64,000 nt of DNA from Sporosarcina sp. HYO08. Lineage in GTDB: Bacteria; Bacillota; Bacilli; Bacillales_A; Planococcaceae. The stretch is taken from NCBI RefSeq assembly GCF_001563475.1, contig NZ_LPUT01000023.1:1-64000 (forward strand). The letters run 5' to 3'. A program made the position numbers and the translations under genes. Below are positions 44,131-52,275 of this stretch, piece after piece; within the stretch, counting starts at the first letter, position 1, and every line of letters begins with the position of its first letter. Under the pieces are notes generated by a model. It worked only from the letters and a program-made list of their open reading frames with translations, was not told where the DNA came from and ran no database searches.

Positions 44131-44364
44131 CATGGTGTCTGAAAAAGACTTAATAGGGAATCTGGTGAAATTCCAGAACTGTACCCGCAACTGTAAATGC
44201 TGACGAAATAAACGGATCCACTGTCTTCGGATGGGAAGGGTTTAGAGTAGGATGAAGCATAAGTCAGGAGACCTGCCATTTTTATGAAGTATGATCTTCT
44301 TCGGGAGTTGGGAAGGCATAACAAAGGTATTCTGACGAGGAGCAGTGAATATGCACTGTTTTTT
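44131..44364 (+). ncRNA. Cobalamin riboswitch with terminator
   Basis: The conserved pieces are in order: AGGGAATCTGGTGAAATTCCAG, CTGTACCCGCAACTGTA, and the B12 box AAGTCAGGAGACCTGCC (44261..44277). A terminator (CAGTG-loop-CACTG, seven T residues, ending near 44364) follows, so B12 binding should stop transcription. The genes downstream are a thioesterase, nrdD and nrdG. A second terminator at 44384 leaves some doubt whether all readthrough transcripts reach them. Confidence 0.9.
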
Positions 44365-44383
44365 TAGAGGATCCCACGTTATG

Positions 44384-44412
44384 ACACCCATCTACTTAGA
44401 TGGGTGTTTTTA
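44384..44412 (+). terminator. Second terminator after the riboswitch
   Basis: ACACCCATCT-actt-AGATGGGTGT followed by TTTTT: a strong 10-bp hairpin, 20 bases after the riboswitch's own terminator and 64 bases before the thioesterase gene. It may be a back-up stop, or the trace of a gene lost between the two. Confidence 0.75.
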
Positions 44413-44475
44413 TTGTCTACAGTAAATTTCACATTCCTGAAGAATTGTAGCCAATTACTTTGAAAAGGGGGGTCT

Positions 44476-44967
44476 ATGATGCAAGAAAAATTACCTGCAA
44501 GTATTTCTAGAACGATTCAAACAAGGCTTGTATTACCACCGGATACGAATCATCTAGGAACCATCTTTGGAGGGACCGTTTTAGCTTACATCCATGAAAT
44601 AGCAGCCATTACGGCAATGAAGCATAGTCAAAATATCGTTGTCATCGCCTCGATCGACGCGGTCAATTTTTTATCTTCCGCGAAGGTCGGCGATATATTG
44701 ACCTTAGAAGGCGTCGTTATTTCTACCGGAAAAACATCCATGGAAGTCTATGTAAAAGTAGAATCTCAACATATGGAAACAAATAATAGAACGATGACGA
44801 CTACCGCTATTCTTACAATGGTTGCCGTTGATAGCGAGGGGATTCCGACAACAGTTAGCGGTGTGATTCCAGAAACTGAAGAAGAAAAAAATCTCTTTCA
44901 TAGTGCGCAAATGAGAAAAGATAGACGGTTAAAAATTAGTGATTACGCTAAGGACAATAGAATATAA
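44476..44967 (+). CDS. Hotdog-fold acyl-CoA thioesterase (YkhA type)
   Basis: A 163-residue thioesterase. The family motif NHLGTIFGGTVLAYIHEIAA sits at residues 25-44, followed by ASIDAVNFLSSAKVGD. It hydrolyses acyl-CoA in relatives; chain-length preference is unknown. GGGGGG precedes two adjacent ATGs. It lies between the riboswitch and nrdD, 55 bases before nrdD, so it is the first gene of the operon, although no link between acyl-CoA hydrolysis and nucleotide reduction is obvious. Confidence 0.85.
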   Translation: MMQEKLPASISRTIQTRLVLPPDTNHLGTIFGGTVLAYIHEIAAITAMKHSQNIVVIASIDAVNFLSSAKVGDILTLEGVVISTGKTSMEVYVKVESQHMETNNRTMTTTAILTMVAVDSEGIPTTVSGVIPETEEEKNLFHSAQMRKDRRLKISDYAKDNRI

Positions 44968-45022
44968 CGATGAAAAACGATGGGGTTTAAAAAAATACGA
45001 TGACACACCGAGGAGTGTAAGG

Positions 45023-46885
45023 ATGAAAACGTATCAAATGTCTTTTAATCTAATAGAGGAATTCGATGAAATTGCAGGCAGCAACAATCAAGATTTAATC
45101 CAAGAAAATGCCAATGTCGATGGCAAAAGTCCGATGGGGATGATGGGACTCTTCGCTTCAACGAGTGCAAAGTATTACGCCATTGAACAGTTATTATCCG
45201 AAGAGGTAAAGCAAGTCTATACGGATGGATATATACATATTCATGACTTAGATTACTATGTAACAGGCACGACAACATGCGTACAAATCCCATTGGGAAA
45301 AGTGTTAAAAGATGGCTTTGACACAGGCCATGGGCATATGCGCGAACCGAACAGCATCTTATCGGCGATGGCATTGGCTTCAATTATTTTTCAATCGAAC
45401 CAAAACCAGCAACACGGCGGGCAGGCAATGAGTAACTTTGACTTCGATTTGGCCCCGTACGTTTATAAGACGTACGAAAAGAACGTTCAATTATTAAAAA
45501 ACCTTCAAGCGAATTGCGACATTGAAGAAAAAGCGTGGGAGTTAACAGATCGAGAAGTATTTCAGGCATGTGAGGCTTTTATCCATAATAGTAATTCCAT
45601 GCACAGCCGAGGGGGCGGGCAAGTCCCTTTCATTAGTATTAACTATGGGTTAGATACTTCAAAAGAAGGGCGTATGCTTGTGAAAAATATGCTTCTTGCG
45701 ACGCAAAAAGGATTAGGGAATGGAGAAACACCGATTTTTCCCATTCAAATCTTTAAAGTAAAAGAGGGGATCAATTTACAACAAAGTGACGTCAACTATG
45801 ATCTGTTCAGGTTGTCGCTAGAAACGACTGCAAAACGTCTTTTTCCGAACTATGTGTTTGTAGATGCACCCTTTAATTTACAATATTTTCAAGCAGACGA
45901 TCCTGAAACACATATCGCAACGATGGGATGCAGAACGAGAGTATTGGCCAATGTGAACGGCAAGTCCACACCAGTTGGGAGAGGAAACCTTTCGTTTACG
46001 TCGATTAATCTCCCATTGATCGCATTAGAAAGTGACGGCATCGAAGCATTTTGGGGCAAGCTAGATCATTATATAGACATCGCCTGTCAACAATTACTCG
46101 AAAGATTTGACTATCAATCTTGTAAAACACCTATTCATTTCAAATTTTTATACGGACAAGGGATCTGGCGAGATGCAGCGGAACTTCATCCATCCGACAC
46201 GCTGGAAGACGTTCTAAAACAAGGAACATTATCCGTTGGGTATGTTGGTTTAGCGGAAGCTTTGGTGGCCCTGATCGGCAAACATCATGGGGAGAGTGAT
46301 GAAGCGCAGGCGCTAGGCTTACGAATTATTTCCTATATGAGGGAAAAGATGGATGCATGGACAAAGAAAATGACATTAAACTTTACATTGCTGGCAACGC
46401 CTGCCGAATCCTATGCAGGGAAAGCTTTAAAAATGACTCGAAAAAAACATGGCGTCATTGAAGGTGTAACCGACAAAGAATGGTTCACAAATAGCAATCA
46501 TGTCCCGGTCGAATATCAGATTAATGCCATCCATAAGATTAAAAAGGAAGCCCCTTACCATGCATTAACGAATGCTGGGCATATTACGTATGTTGAATTA
46601 GCTGAAGATGCGTCAAAAAATATAGATGCCCTCGAAACGTATGTACTGGCGATGAAAGAGAATGGGATTGGGTATGGCAGTTTTAACGTTCCGGTCGATC
46701 GCTGCCTTCAATGCGGATACAATGGCGTCATTTACAATGAGTGTCCGAAGTGTCAAACGAGCGAAGAACAGGAAATAGAACGCATTAGAAGAATCACTGG
46801 ATATTTAGTTGGCAGCATGGACAAATGGAATGGCTCCAAGCGGAATGAAGAACAAAATAGAGTCAAGCATGGACGCGGGAAATGA
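45023..46885 (+). CDS. nrdD: Anaerobic (class III) ribonucleoside-triphosphate reductase
   Basis: Glycyl-radical enzyme making deoxynucleotides without oxygen or B12. The N-terminus enters the barrel directly (ENANVDGKSPMG), so there is no ATP-cone domain for overall activity control. Active-site Cys lies in TTTCVQIPL; the C-terminal zinc site is CLQCG...CPKC, and the glycyl radical site is RITGYLVGSMD. ATG 45023 is seven bases from AGGAG and gives 620 residues; the upstream frame to 44939 overlaps the thioesterase gene and lacks such a site. The stop overlaps nrdG (ATGA). Confidence 0.92.
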   Translation: MKTYQMSFNLIEEFDEIAGSNNQDLIQENANVDGKSPMGMMGLFASTSAKYYAIEQLLSEEVKQVYTDGYIHIHDLDYYVTGTTTCVQIPLGKVLKDGFDTGHGHMREPNSILSAMALASIIFQSNQNQQHGGQAMSNFDFDLAPYVYKTYEKNVQLLKNLQANCDIEEKAWELTDREVFQACEAFIHNSNSMHSRGGGQVPFISINYGLDTSKEGRMLVKNMLLATQKGLGNGETPIFPIQIFKVKEGINLQQSDVNYDLFRLSLETTAKRLFPNYVFVDAPFNLQYFQADDPETHIATMGCRTRVLANVNGKSTPVGRGNLSFTSINLPLIALESDGIEAFWGKLDHYIDIACQQLLERFDYQSCKTPIHFKFLYGQGIWRDAAELHPSDTLEDVLKQGTLSVGYVGLAEALVALIGKHHGESDEAQALGLRIISYMREKMDAWTKKMTLNFTLLATPAESYAGKALKMTRKKHGVIEGVTDKEWFTNSNHVPVEYQINAIHKIKKEAPYHALTNAGHITYVELAEDASKNIDALETYVLAMKENGIGYGSFNVPVDRCLQCGYNGVIYNECPKCQTSEEQEIERIRRITGYLVGSMDKWNGSKRNEEQNRVKHGRGK

Positions 46886-47376
46886 GAATTATGGGCATCG
46901 ACACGGACGCCACAGACAATGGGAACGGCATCCGGACAGTTATCTACGTATCCGGTTGTAACCATTATTGCAAAGGATGTCATAATCCCTCCTCTTGGAA
47001 TCCAAATAATGGGATCGATTATCGCATCAGTGAATTGATCACCATTATTGAAGAAAACCCGATCGCCGATGTAACGATCAGCGGCGGAGACAGTCTGACC
47101 TTTCAATATGAAGATACATTGATGCTTGTGAAGGAAATTAAAGCGAAAACGACTAAAAATATTTGGTTATATACAGGATTTGTGTTTGAAGAATTACCGA
47201 AGCATAAAAAAGAGATCTTACGTTATGTAGATGTGATCGTAGATGGGCGATTTGAATTAGCGAAAAAGAACTTGTGCCTCTTATTTAGAGGTTCGTCCAA
47301 TCAGCGGATCATCGATGTACAAAAAAGTATACAAGACGGAATGACGACTCTTTGGCGAGATGGCCAATACGACTAA
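46882..47376 (+). CDS. nrdG: Anaerobic ribonucleotide reductase activating protein
   Basis: Radical SAM activase that installs the glycyl radical on NrdD. The 4Fe-4S motif is CNHYCKGC (Cys26, 30, 33), and the SAM-binding TISGGDSLTF follows. At 164 residues it has the usual size. It starts inside the nrdD stop (ATGA), so both proteins are made together. A strong terminator closes the operon. Confidence 0.93.
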   Translation: MRIMGIDTDATDNGNGIRTVIYVSGCNHYCKGCHNPSSWNPNNGIDYRISELITIIEENPIADVTISGGDSLTFQYEDTLMLVKEIKAKTTKNIWLYTGFVFEELPKHKKEILRYVDVIVDGRFELAKKNLCLLFRGSSNQRIIDVQKSIQDGMTTLWRDGQYD

Positions 47377-47383
47377 CGACCAT

Positions 47384-47427
47384 ATGAAGAAGGAAGGATA
47401 CTAATTGCAAGTATCCTTCCTTTTTTC
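47384..47427 (+). terminator. Terminator of the nrdDG operon
   Basis: GAAGGAAGGATACT pairs with AGTATCCTTCCTTTTTT around a 7-base loop. Confidence 0.85.
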
Positions 47428-47559
47428 TGCAAACATCTTCATCATTTCACGCTTTTGGCTGTTCGAAAATTTTGTCATAAACTGTTCACAGTCAAATAAG
47501 ACGTAATCGTCCGCATCTTTTGTTACGATTGAGATAGATAAATAGAAGGGAAGAGACGA

Positions 47560-48270
47560 ATGGCAACAGATTTAAACCTATTTCTCGCTTTTGGTGCGGG
47601 ATTTCTTAGTTTCGTATCACCTTGCACATTGCCGCTTTATCCCGCATTCATATCCTATATAACCGGCATGTCGTTAGATGATTTACGATCGGATTCAAAG
47701 CGGATGAGCAGGAGCGGCGTTCTTCATACTTTATTCTTTTTACTCGGCTTTTCGATCGTATTTGTTTTCCTAGGATTCGGCACTTCATTCATCGGGAAAT
47801 TCTTCTTGATGAATCAGGAATTACTCCGGCAAATTGGTGCCATTTTCATTGTTCTATTCGGACTGATGATTACGGGCTTATTTACACCAAAGTTTTTAAT
47901 GCAGGAACATAAGCTGCAATTTAAAAACCGGCCGTCCGGCTATTTAGGAACGGCAGTGATCGGTCTTGCCTTTGCTGCTGGCTGGACGCCTTGTATGGGA
48001 CCAATCATTGGCGCCATTATCGGGCTTGCGGCGACCAACCCCGGCTCAAGTATGTTTTATATGCTTGCGTACGTACTTGGGTTTTCCATTCCATTCTTTG
48101 TATTATCATTTTTCATCACACGTCTTGGCTGGATTCGAAAACGAAGTATGCTTATTATGAGAATAGGCGGAGTCGTAATGATTTTAGTTGGCATTCTGCT
48201 CTTTTTTGACGGAATGACATACATTATCGCTTGGCTTAGCCCAATTTTTGGAGATTTCACAGGTTTTTAA
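47560..48270 (+). CDS. ccdA: Cytochrome c biogenesis protein CcdA
   Basis: Six-helix membrane protein of 236 residues that carries reducing power across the membrane to the apocytochrome c / spore-wall thiol pathway. The two redox cysteines are in SFVSPCTLPLYPAFI (helix 1) and AAGWTPCMGPIIG (helix 4). Start after GGGAAGAG. First gene of a three-gene cluster with a thioredoxin-like protein and ccdC, in the same order as B. subtilis ccdA-ccdB-ccdC. Confidence 0.92.
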   Translation: MATDLNLFLAFGAGFLSFVSPCTLPLYPAFISYITGMSLDDLRSDSKRMSRSGVLHTLFFLLGFSIVFVFLGFGTSFIGKFFLMNQELLRQIGAIFIVLFGLMITGLFTPKFLMQEHKLQFKNRPSGYLGTAVIGLAFAAGWTPCMGPIIGAIIGLAATNPGSSMFYMLAYVLGFSIPFFVLSFFITRLGWIRKRSMLIMRIGGVVMILVGILLFFDGMTYIIAWLSPIFGDFTGF

Positions 48271-48285
48271 GTTGGAGGAATTCGG

Positions 48286-48612
48286 ATGAACACAATTGAT
48301 TCGTACGCAGAATGGCAGGACATTTTACAGCAAGAAAATGCTTTTCTTTTATTTATGAAAATGGAAAACTGCTCGGTTTGTGATGGATTACTGCCGCAAG
48401 TCATGGAGCTGAAAAAGGATTTTGATCTGCCTTTTTATGTAGTCCGCGCGGAGGATGTACCAGAAATTGCGGGGCAACTCCAGATTTTCACCGCACCTGT
48501 CGTGCTGTTATTTAATGAAGGGAAAGAATACGCCCGCTTCGCTCGATTTGTTCAAATGGAAGAATTAAAACGACGACTTTCGGAGCTCGCCCAACTAGGT
48601 GCAGAACATTGA
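48286..48612 (+). CDS. Thioredoxin-like protein
   Basis: A 108-residue cytoplasmic thioredoxin-fold protein. The active site is CSVC (MENCSVCDG, near residue 29) and the cis-Pro lies in FTAPVVLLF. It sits between ccdA and ccdC, the place taken in B. subtilis by the CheY-like ccdB, which suggests it supplies electrons to CcdA. GGAGG precedes ATG 48286, and its end overlaps the ccdC start by four bases (TTGA). Confidence 0.85.
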   Translation: MNTIDSYAEWQDILQQENAFLLFMKMENCSVCDGLLPQVMELKKDFDLPFYVVRAEDVPEIAGQLQIFTAPVVLLFNEGKEYARFARFVQMEELKRRLSELAQLGAEH

Positions 48613-49130
48613 GTGCCTTTGTTGAAATGATTTTTACAAAAGTGCCGCCGATTTACTTGGTGATCGTTTCAACGGTCGGCGCCATCTTTATGGGAACGTT
48701 GGCGCTCATCGTGCGCTCGCGAGCGGCCAAAAAGCCAGTCACCCCGTTAAAAATCATTTTACCGCCGCTATTCATGTCGACGGGTGCACTGATGTTCTTC
48801 TTCAAAGAATTCCGTGTACCTCCTTTACAAATTGTTGAAGCACTCCTTGTCGGTATGCTGTTTTCGATACTTTTAATTCGAACAACGAAACTCGAAGTTA
48901 AAAATGAAGCCATTTACGTCCAGCGATCGAAAGCCTTTTTGTTTATTTTATTAGGTCTTCTGATCGTTCGACTGATCGGGAAGCTCGTTTTAAGCAGTAC
49001 AATCGATGTAGGCGAGCTTGGCGGGATGTTCTGGATTTTAGCATTTGGCATGATTGTGCCGTGGCGGATCGGCATGCTCGTAAAATTTCATAAATTGCAA
49101 AAGGAAAAAAGCGTTCATCTTAGCCAATAA
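48609..49130 (+). CDS. ccdC: CcdC-family membrane protein
   Basis: A 173-residue protein with about five hydrophobic helices, of the CcdC (YneJ) family named from the B. subtilis ccdA-ccdB-ccdC cluster; its direct role is unclear. TTG 48609 overlaps the stop of the thioredoxin gene. The end of the coding sequence forms one arm of a bidirectional terminator shared with the convergent DUF2621 gene. Confidence 0.8.
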   Translation: MSAFVEMIFTKVPPIYLVIVSTVGAIFMGTLALIVRSRAAKKPVTPLKIILPPLFMSTGALMFFFKEFRVPPLQIVEALLVGMLFSILLIRTTKLEVKNEAIYVQRSKAFLFILLGLLIVRLIGKLVLSSTIDVGELGGMFWILAFGMIVPWRIGMLVKFHKLQKEKSVHLSQ

Positions 49131-49146
49131 GATGAACGCTTTTTAC
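49107..49146. terminator. Bidirectional terminator
   Basis: AAAAAGCGTTCATCTT pairs with AAGATGAACGCTTTTT; the arm overlaps the last ccdC codons. Confidence 0.85.
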
Positions 49147-49589
49147 TAATGTTTAACTTGAGAAAACAAATGCTCATACGGATTGACGTCAATTTCTAGT
49201 GATGCTAATTTTTTTCGCAGAAATTTATGGTCCCGTTTTGGCGTGGCGAGAATATAGCCCCGAATAATATGATCCAGATCAATATTTTTTGCCTTGTCAT
49301 CTAAAGCAATTTGACCTATTTTACTAGCAATTTTTTGTTTGGCGACGTCGCGAAATAACTCCGGTACAGGACTCACAAGCTCATTTAACAAGCGCTTCGC
49401 TTCGTCATTCCATAGATGGAGCGAGCTTTGCACATAATGTTCTTCCCAGTCCAATGTAGATTTTCCGTCAGCTTTCGGAAATACTTTTAAAAACTTTCGA
49501 AACATGAAAAAGCCGCCAATCCCAAATAACGAAACAAGGACGATGCACCAAAAGAATATGAACCACATGAATAGATCTTGCTGCAACAA
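49146..49589 (-). CDS. DUF2621 membrane protein (YneK type)
   Basis: A 147-residue protein with one N-terminal helix (WFIFFWCIVLVSLFGIGGFF) and a soluble domain with the DUF2621 core (LDWEEHYVQSSLHLW, then RDHKFLRKKL). Function unknown. The homologue yneK follows ccdC in B. subtilis, as here. Likely starts at TTG 49589 behind GAGGTGAAAG; an ATG 21 bases later is possible. Confidence 0.8.
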   Translation of the reverse strand: MLQQDLFMWFIFFWCIVLVSLFGIGGFFMFRKFLKVFPKADGKSTLDWEEHYVQSSLHLWNDEAKRLLNELVSPVPELFRDVAKQKIASKIGQIALDDKAKNIDLDHIIRGYILATPKRDHKFLRKKLASLEIDVNPYEHLFSQVKH

Positions 49590-49703
49590 CTTTCACCTCT
49601 TCCATCCTACTTCCCATTATAAGAGTTTTCCTTAAAAAAAACACGGACAATGTATCCTTCCTAATCATTTCCCACTATATAGGGGGTGAAAGGAGGTGAT
49701 CAC

Positions 49704-49922
49704 ATGGTCACAATCGAATTCCAGCATGCAGTCGGTCGCGTTTACTTTGAGGCGGGTCAGACAGAAGACGGGAAAGTGATGCGTAAATCAAAGACGTATC
49801 GAAACATCGCAAAAAATGCAAGTCCGGACAATTTGTACAATGCGCTTGAACAGCTTGCACTTTTATCAGCACTTCCATTTATCGGTGCGGAGAAAGTGGA
49901 AACATCATCCATCGTCAACTAA
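49704..49922 (+). CDS. DUF1659 protein
   Basis: A 72-residue protein of unknown function with the DUF1659 pattern (VGRVYFEAGQTEDGK, KSKTYRNI). AAAGGAGGTGATCAC before ATG 49704 is a near-perfect ribosome site, so expression may be high. It forms a small-gene cluster with DUF2922 and YvrJ, a set that recurs in Bacillota; its role is not known. Confidence 0.85.
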   Translation: MVTIEFQHAVGRVYFEAGQTEDGKVMRKSKTYRNIAKNASPDNLYNALEQLALLSALPFIGAEKVETSSIVN

Positions 49923-49950
49923 TGACTAAATAAGTGAGGAGATGAAAGAA

Positions 49951-50169
49951 TTGGCAAAAACTCTGCAATTAAACTTTACAACTTCTGCCGGGAAAAATGT
50001 CATGCTGACCGTAGACGAACCACGTGAAGACATGACACCAGCGGAAGTTGAAGCTGCCATGCAGCAAATTATTGCATCAGGTGTGTTTGGTGTCGAAGGA
50101 GCGTTTTTAGCCGCCTCGAAAGGTGCCCGTATTGTTGAACGTAACGTAACGGATCTAGAAATCAGGTAA
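49951..50169 (+). CDS. DUF2922 protein
   Basis: A 72-residue protein of the DUF2922 family (NFTTSAGKNVMLTVDEPRED, then RIVERNVTDLEIR). TTG 49951 is nine bases from GAGGAG and gives the usual start (AKTLQL); the ATG at 49942 touches the ribosome site. Together with DUF1659 it forms a co-transcribed pair, 28 bases apart, ended by a terminator. Function unknown. Confidence 0.85.
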   Translation: MAKTLQLNFTTSAGKNVMLTVDEPREDMTPAEVEAAMQQIIASGVFGVEGAFLAASKGARIVERNVTDLEIR

Positions 50170-50182
50170 TTGATCAAATTCA

Positions 50183-50226
50183 AAAAACCGGTTCTCCAGT
50201 TTTCGAACTGGGGAACCGGTTTTTCC
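50183..50226 (+). terminator. Terminator after DUF2922
   Basis: AAAACCGGTTC-t-CCAGTT and AACTGG-g-GAACCGGTTTT around a TTCG loop, with five T residues. It separates the YvrJ gene, which must rely on readthrough or its own promoter. Confidence 0.85.
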
Positions 50227-50262
50227 ATGTCCGAACAGTTACATGCGAAAGGAGCGGGTGAA

Positions 50263-50391
50263 ATGGAGCAATGGATGAATCTCATACAGGAAATTGGATT
50301 TCCCATTTTTGTATCCTTTTATCTGTTACACAGGATTGAAACGAAACTTGTCGCCATTCACGATGTTCTTGTAACATTGAAAACGGAATAA
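50263..50391 (+). CDS. YvrJ-family protein
   Basis: A 42-residue peptide with one membrane helix (IGFPIFVSFYLLHRIE) of the YvrJ family. AAAGGAG sits nine bases before ATG 50263; the longer frame to 50170 crosses a terminator. Associated elsewhere with DUF1659 and DUF2922, as here. Function unknown. Confidence 0.75.
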   Translation: MEQWMNLIQEIGFPIFVSFYLLHRIETKLVAIHDVLVTLKTE

Positions 50392-50554
50392 TATTCCCTA
50401 AGATTCTTTGTCCGAATTTGTCGGATACTCACTTGTTTTTTGCTAGATGCGTCACAAAAATGTCACAGGAGAAGTTCTTAACTGCCAGTGCATCGCTTGT
50501 TAGAGACCTCTTCTTCCGTTATGATGGATTTATCATTAGAGGTGGGGGAAGATC

Positions 50555-51148
50555 ATGCGGAAAAGTTTATGGTTATCGGTTTTCATGCTTATATCACTCC
50601 TATTAAGTGCGTGTTCCGGCGGCAGCTTTAAGGCGGATCACAAATATGAGATGGAACCTTTTGAGTTCACCAATCAGCATCATGAAACAGTATCACTTGA
50701 CGATTTAAAAGGTGAGGTGTGGCTCGCGCAATTTGTGTTTACAAATTGTACAAGCGTTTGTCCGCCAATGATGGCCAACTTGTCAGATTTGTCACACCGT
50801 CTTGAATCAGCAGGCGTAAAAGACTATAAAGTCGTCTCCTTTAGTGTCGATCCCAAAATAGATACACCTGAAGTGCTGCAAGATTATTTGGACATGTTTG
50901 AAGTGGCAGATGAATCCAAATGGGAAATGCTTACTGGATTTACACAAGAAAAGATTGCAGAAATTGCAGCGAAGTCATTCAAAACAGTTGTCATTGATGA
51001 CCCAAATACAGACCAAGTCATACATGGCACTTCTTTTTATTTAGTAAATCAACAGGGTGAAGTCGTGAAAACGTATAACGGTGCAACGGATGTGCCATAC
51101 GATCAAATCATCAGTGATATGGAAGCACTCATTAAGTCGGGCGCTTAA
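50555..51148 (+). CDS. SCO1/SenC family lipoprotein
   Basis: A 197-residue thioredoxin-fold protein on the outer face of the membrane that delivers copper to, or keeps reduced, the CuA site of cytochrome c oxidase. The lipobox is LLSAC (Cys near 20), the metal-binding cysteines are CTSVC (residue 65 region) and the later His is in VIHGTSFYL. All three ligands are present. GGTGGGGG precedes the start. Its place near ccdA-ccdC fits respiratory chain assembly. Confidence 0.9.
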   Translation: MRKSLWLSVFMLISLLLSACSGGSFKADHKYEMEPFEFTNQHHETVSLDDLKGEVWLAQFVFTNCTSVCPPMMANLSDLSHRLESAGVKDYKVVSFSVDPKIDTPEVLQDYLDMFEVADESKWEMLTGFTQEKIAEIAAKSFKTVVIDDPNTDQVIHGTSFYLVNQQGEVVKTYNGATDVPYDQIISDMEALIKSGA

Positions 51149-51186
51149 AGTGTTAGTATTCAGAGATAAAATGAAGGTGTAAACAG

Positions 51187-51840
51187 ATGAAAAAACAAAG
51201 AAAAAAATGGCGTGCTACGAAAGTCAAAGCGATGCTCATCGTTCTGTTCGTCCCCATTGCTGTCATCCTATTCACCTTGACAGCAATTATTTGGAGCAAC
51301 ATAAAAAATCCGGATTTAATCCGAAAATCTGCAAATACGCTGCTCGACCTGCAAGGCACTGTAATTCCGGAAGAATACATTCCGATTTACAAAGATGCCG
51401 CAGAAACATACGGTATTCCGTGGACATTGCTTGCAGCGCATCATCGGATTGAAACGAAATTTTCAACGATGGACCCACTCCTTTCTCCAGCGGGAGCAGA
51501 AGGACACTTGCAGTTCATGCCTTGTACGTTTGTCGGTTGGTCCTATCCGGGGTGTACGGGACTCGGAAAAGGGGAGATCCCAGAAGAAGACAAAACAAAT
51601 CCCGATGTTATTAAAAAACACGGGGGATACGGCGTTGATGCGAACGGTGACGGTATCGCCGATCCATATGACATTGAAGATGCCATCTTTAGCGCCGCCA
51701 ATTATTTAGCAAAAAGCGGCGCGGCTGACGGCAACTATGAGAAAGCCATTTACAATTACAATCACAGTGAAAAATATGTCCAAGATGTTCTTTGGTTTTT
51801 CAACGAATTTGAAGCACAGCAACTTGAAAAAGAAGACTAA
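51187..51840 (+). CDS. Lytic transglycosylase-like cell-wall hydrolase
   Basis: A 217-residue membrane-anchored protein: one N-terminal helix (VKAMLIVLFVPIAVILFTL), then a lysozyme-like SLT domain. The catalytic Glu is in AAHHRIETKF (near residue 97) and SPAGAEGHLQFMP is the family substrate loop. It should cut peptidoglycan glycan strands outside the cell. AGGTG lies before ATG 51187. It is 38 bases after the SCO gene, and a strong terminator follows. Confidence 0.85.
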   Translation: MKKQRKKWRATKVKAMLIVLFVPIAVILFTLTAIIWSNIKNPDLIRKSANTLLDLQGTVIPEEYIPIYKDAAETYGIPWTLLAAHHRIETKFSTMDPLLSPAGAEGHLQFMPCTFVGWSYPGCTGLGKGEIPEEDKTNPDVIKKHGGYGVDANGDGIADPYDIEDAIFSAANYLAKSGAADGNYEKAIYNYNHSEKYVQDVLWFFNEFEAQQLEKED

Positions 51841-51873
51841 AAAGATGGGCTGCAAAAGCACCCATCTTTTTTA
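51838..51873 (+). terminator. Terminator after the transglycosylase gene
   Basis: AAAAGATGGG pairs with CCCATCTTTTTT around an 11-base loop. Confidence 0.8.
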
Positions 51874-51899
51874 GTTCCCATACTACAGGGGCATATTCT

Positions 51900-52157
51900 T
51901 TATGTTGCTTTCCGCATGGAGCGTAAAATAAAACTCGCCAAAAATACAAGAATAATCGCACCGATTAATGCTGGGAATACATAGAAATCCGAAACTCTCC
52001 AGCCCCAATTTCCAAGCAGCTTTCCGCCAATCCAAGCACCGATAATTCCTGCAATGATATTTCCAATAATTCCACCAGGTATATCCCGACCTAGAATAAG
52101 TCCAGCAAGCCAACCAATGACTCCACCGATAATTAAAAACCAGAGGAAACTAAGCAT
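51900..52157 (-). CDS. GlsB/YeaQ/YmgE family membrane protein
   Basis: An 85-residue, three-helix glycine-rich protein (GGVIGWLAGLILGRDIPGGIIGNIIAGIIGAWIGG). The family (often labelled transglycosylase-associated) is small and linked to stress in several bacteria, without a known activity. GGAGATG lies before the start. Single gene, convergent with the transglycosylase gene. Confidence 0.85.
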   Translation of the reverse strand: MLSFLWFLIIGGVIGWLAGLILGRDIPGGIIGNIIAGIIGAWIGGKLLGNWGWRVSDFYVFPALIGAIILVFLASFILRSMRKAT

Positions 52158-52275
52158 TGTTCTTCATCTCCTTTGTTATTGTAATCATAACGTCCTCCCT
52201 AGTATGAACAATTTCCTTTTTGTCAATACTTTAAACATGAAAGACGAGATTAATTACAATTAAGAAGACAAAAAA

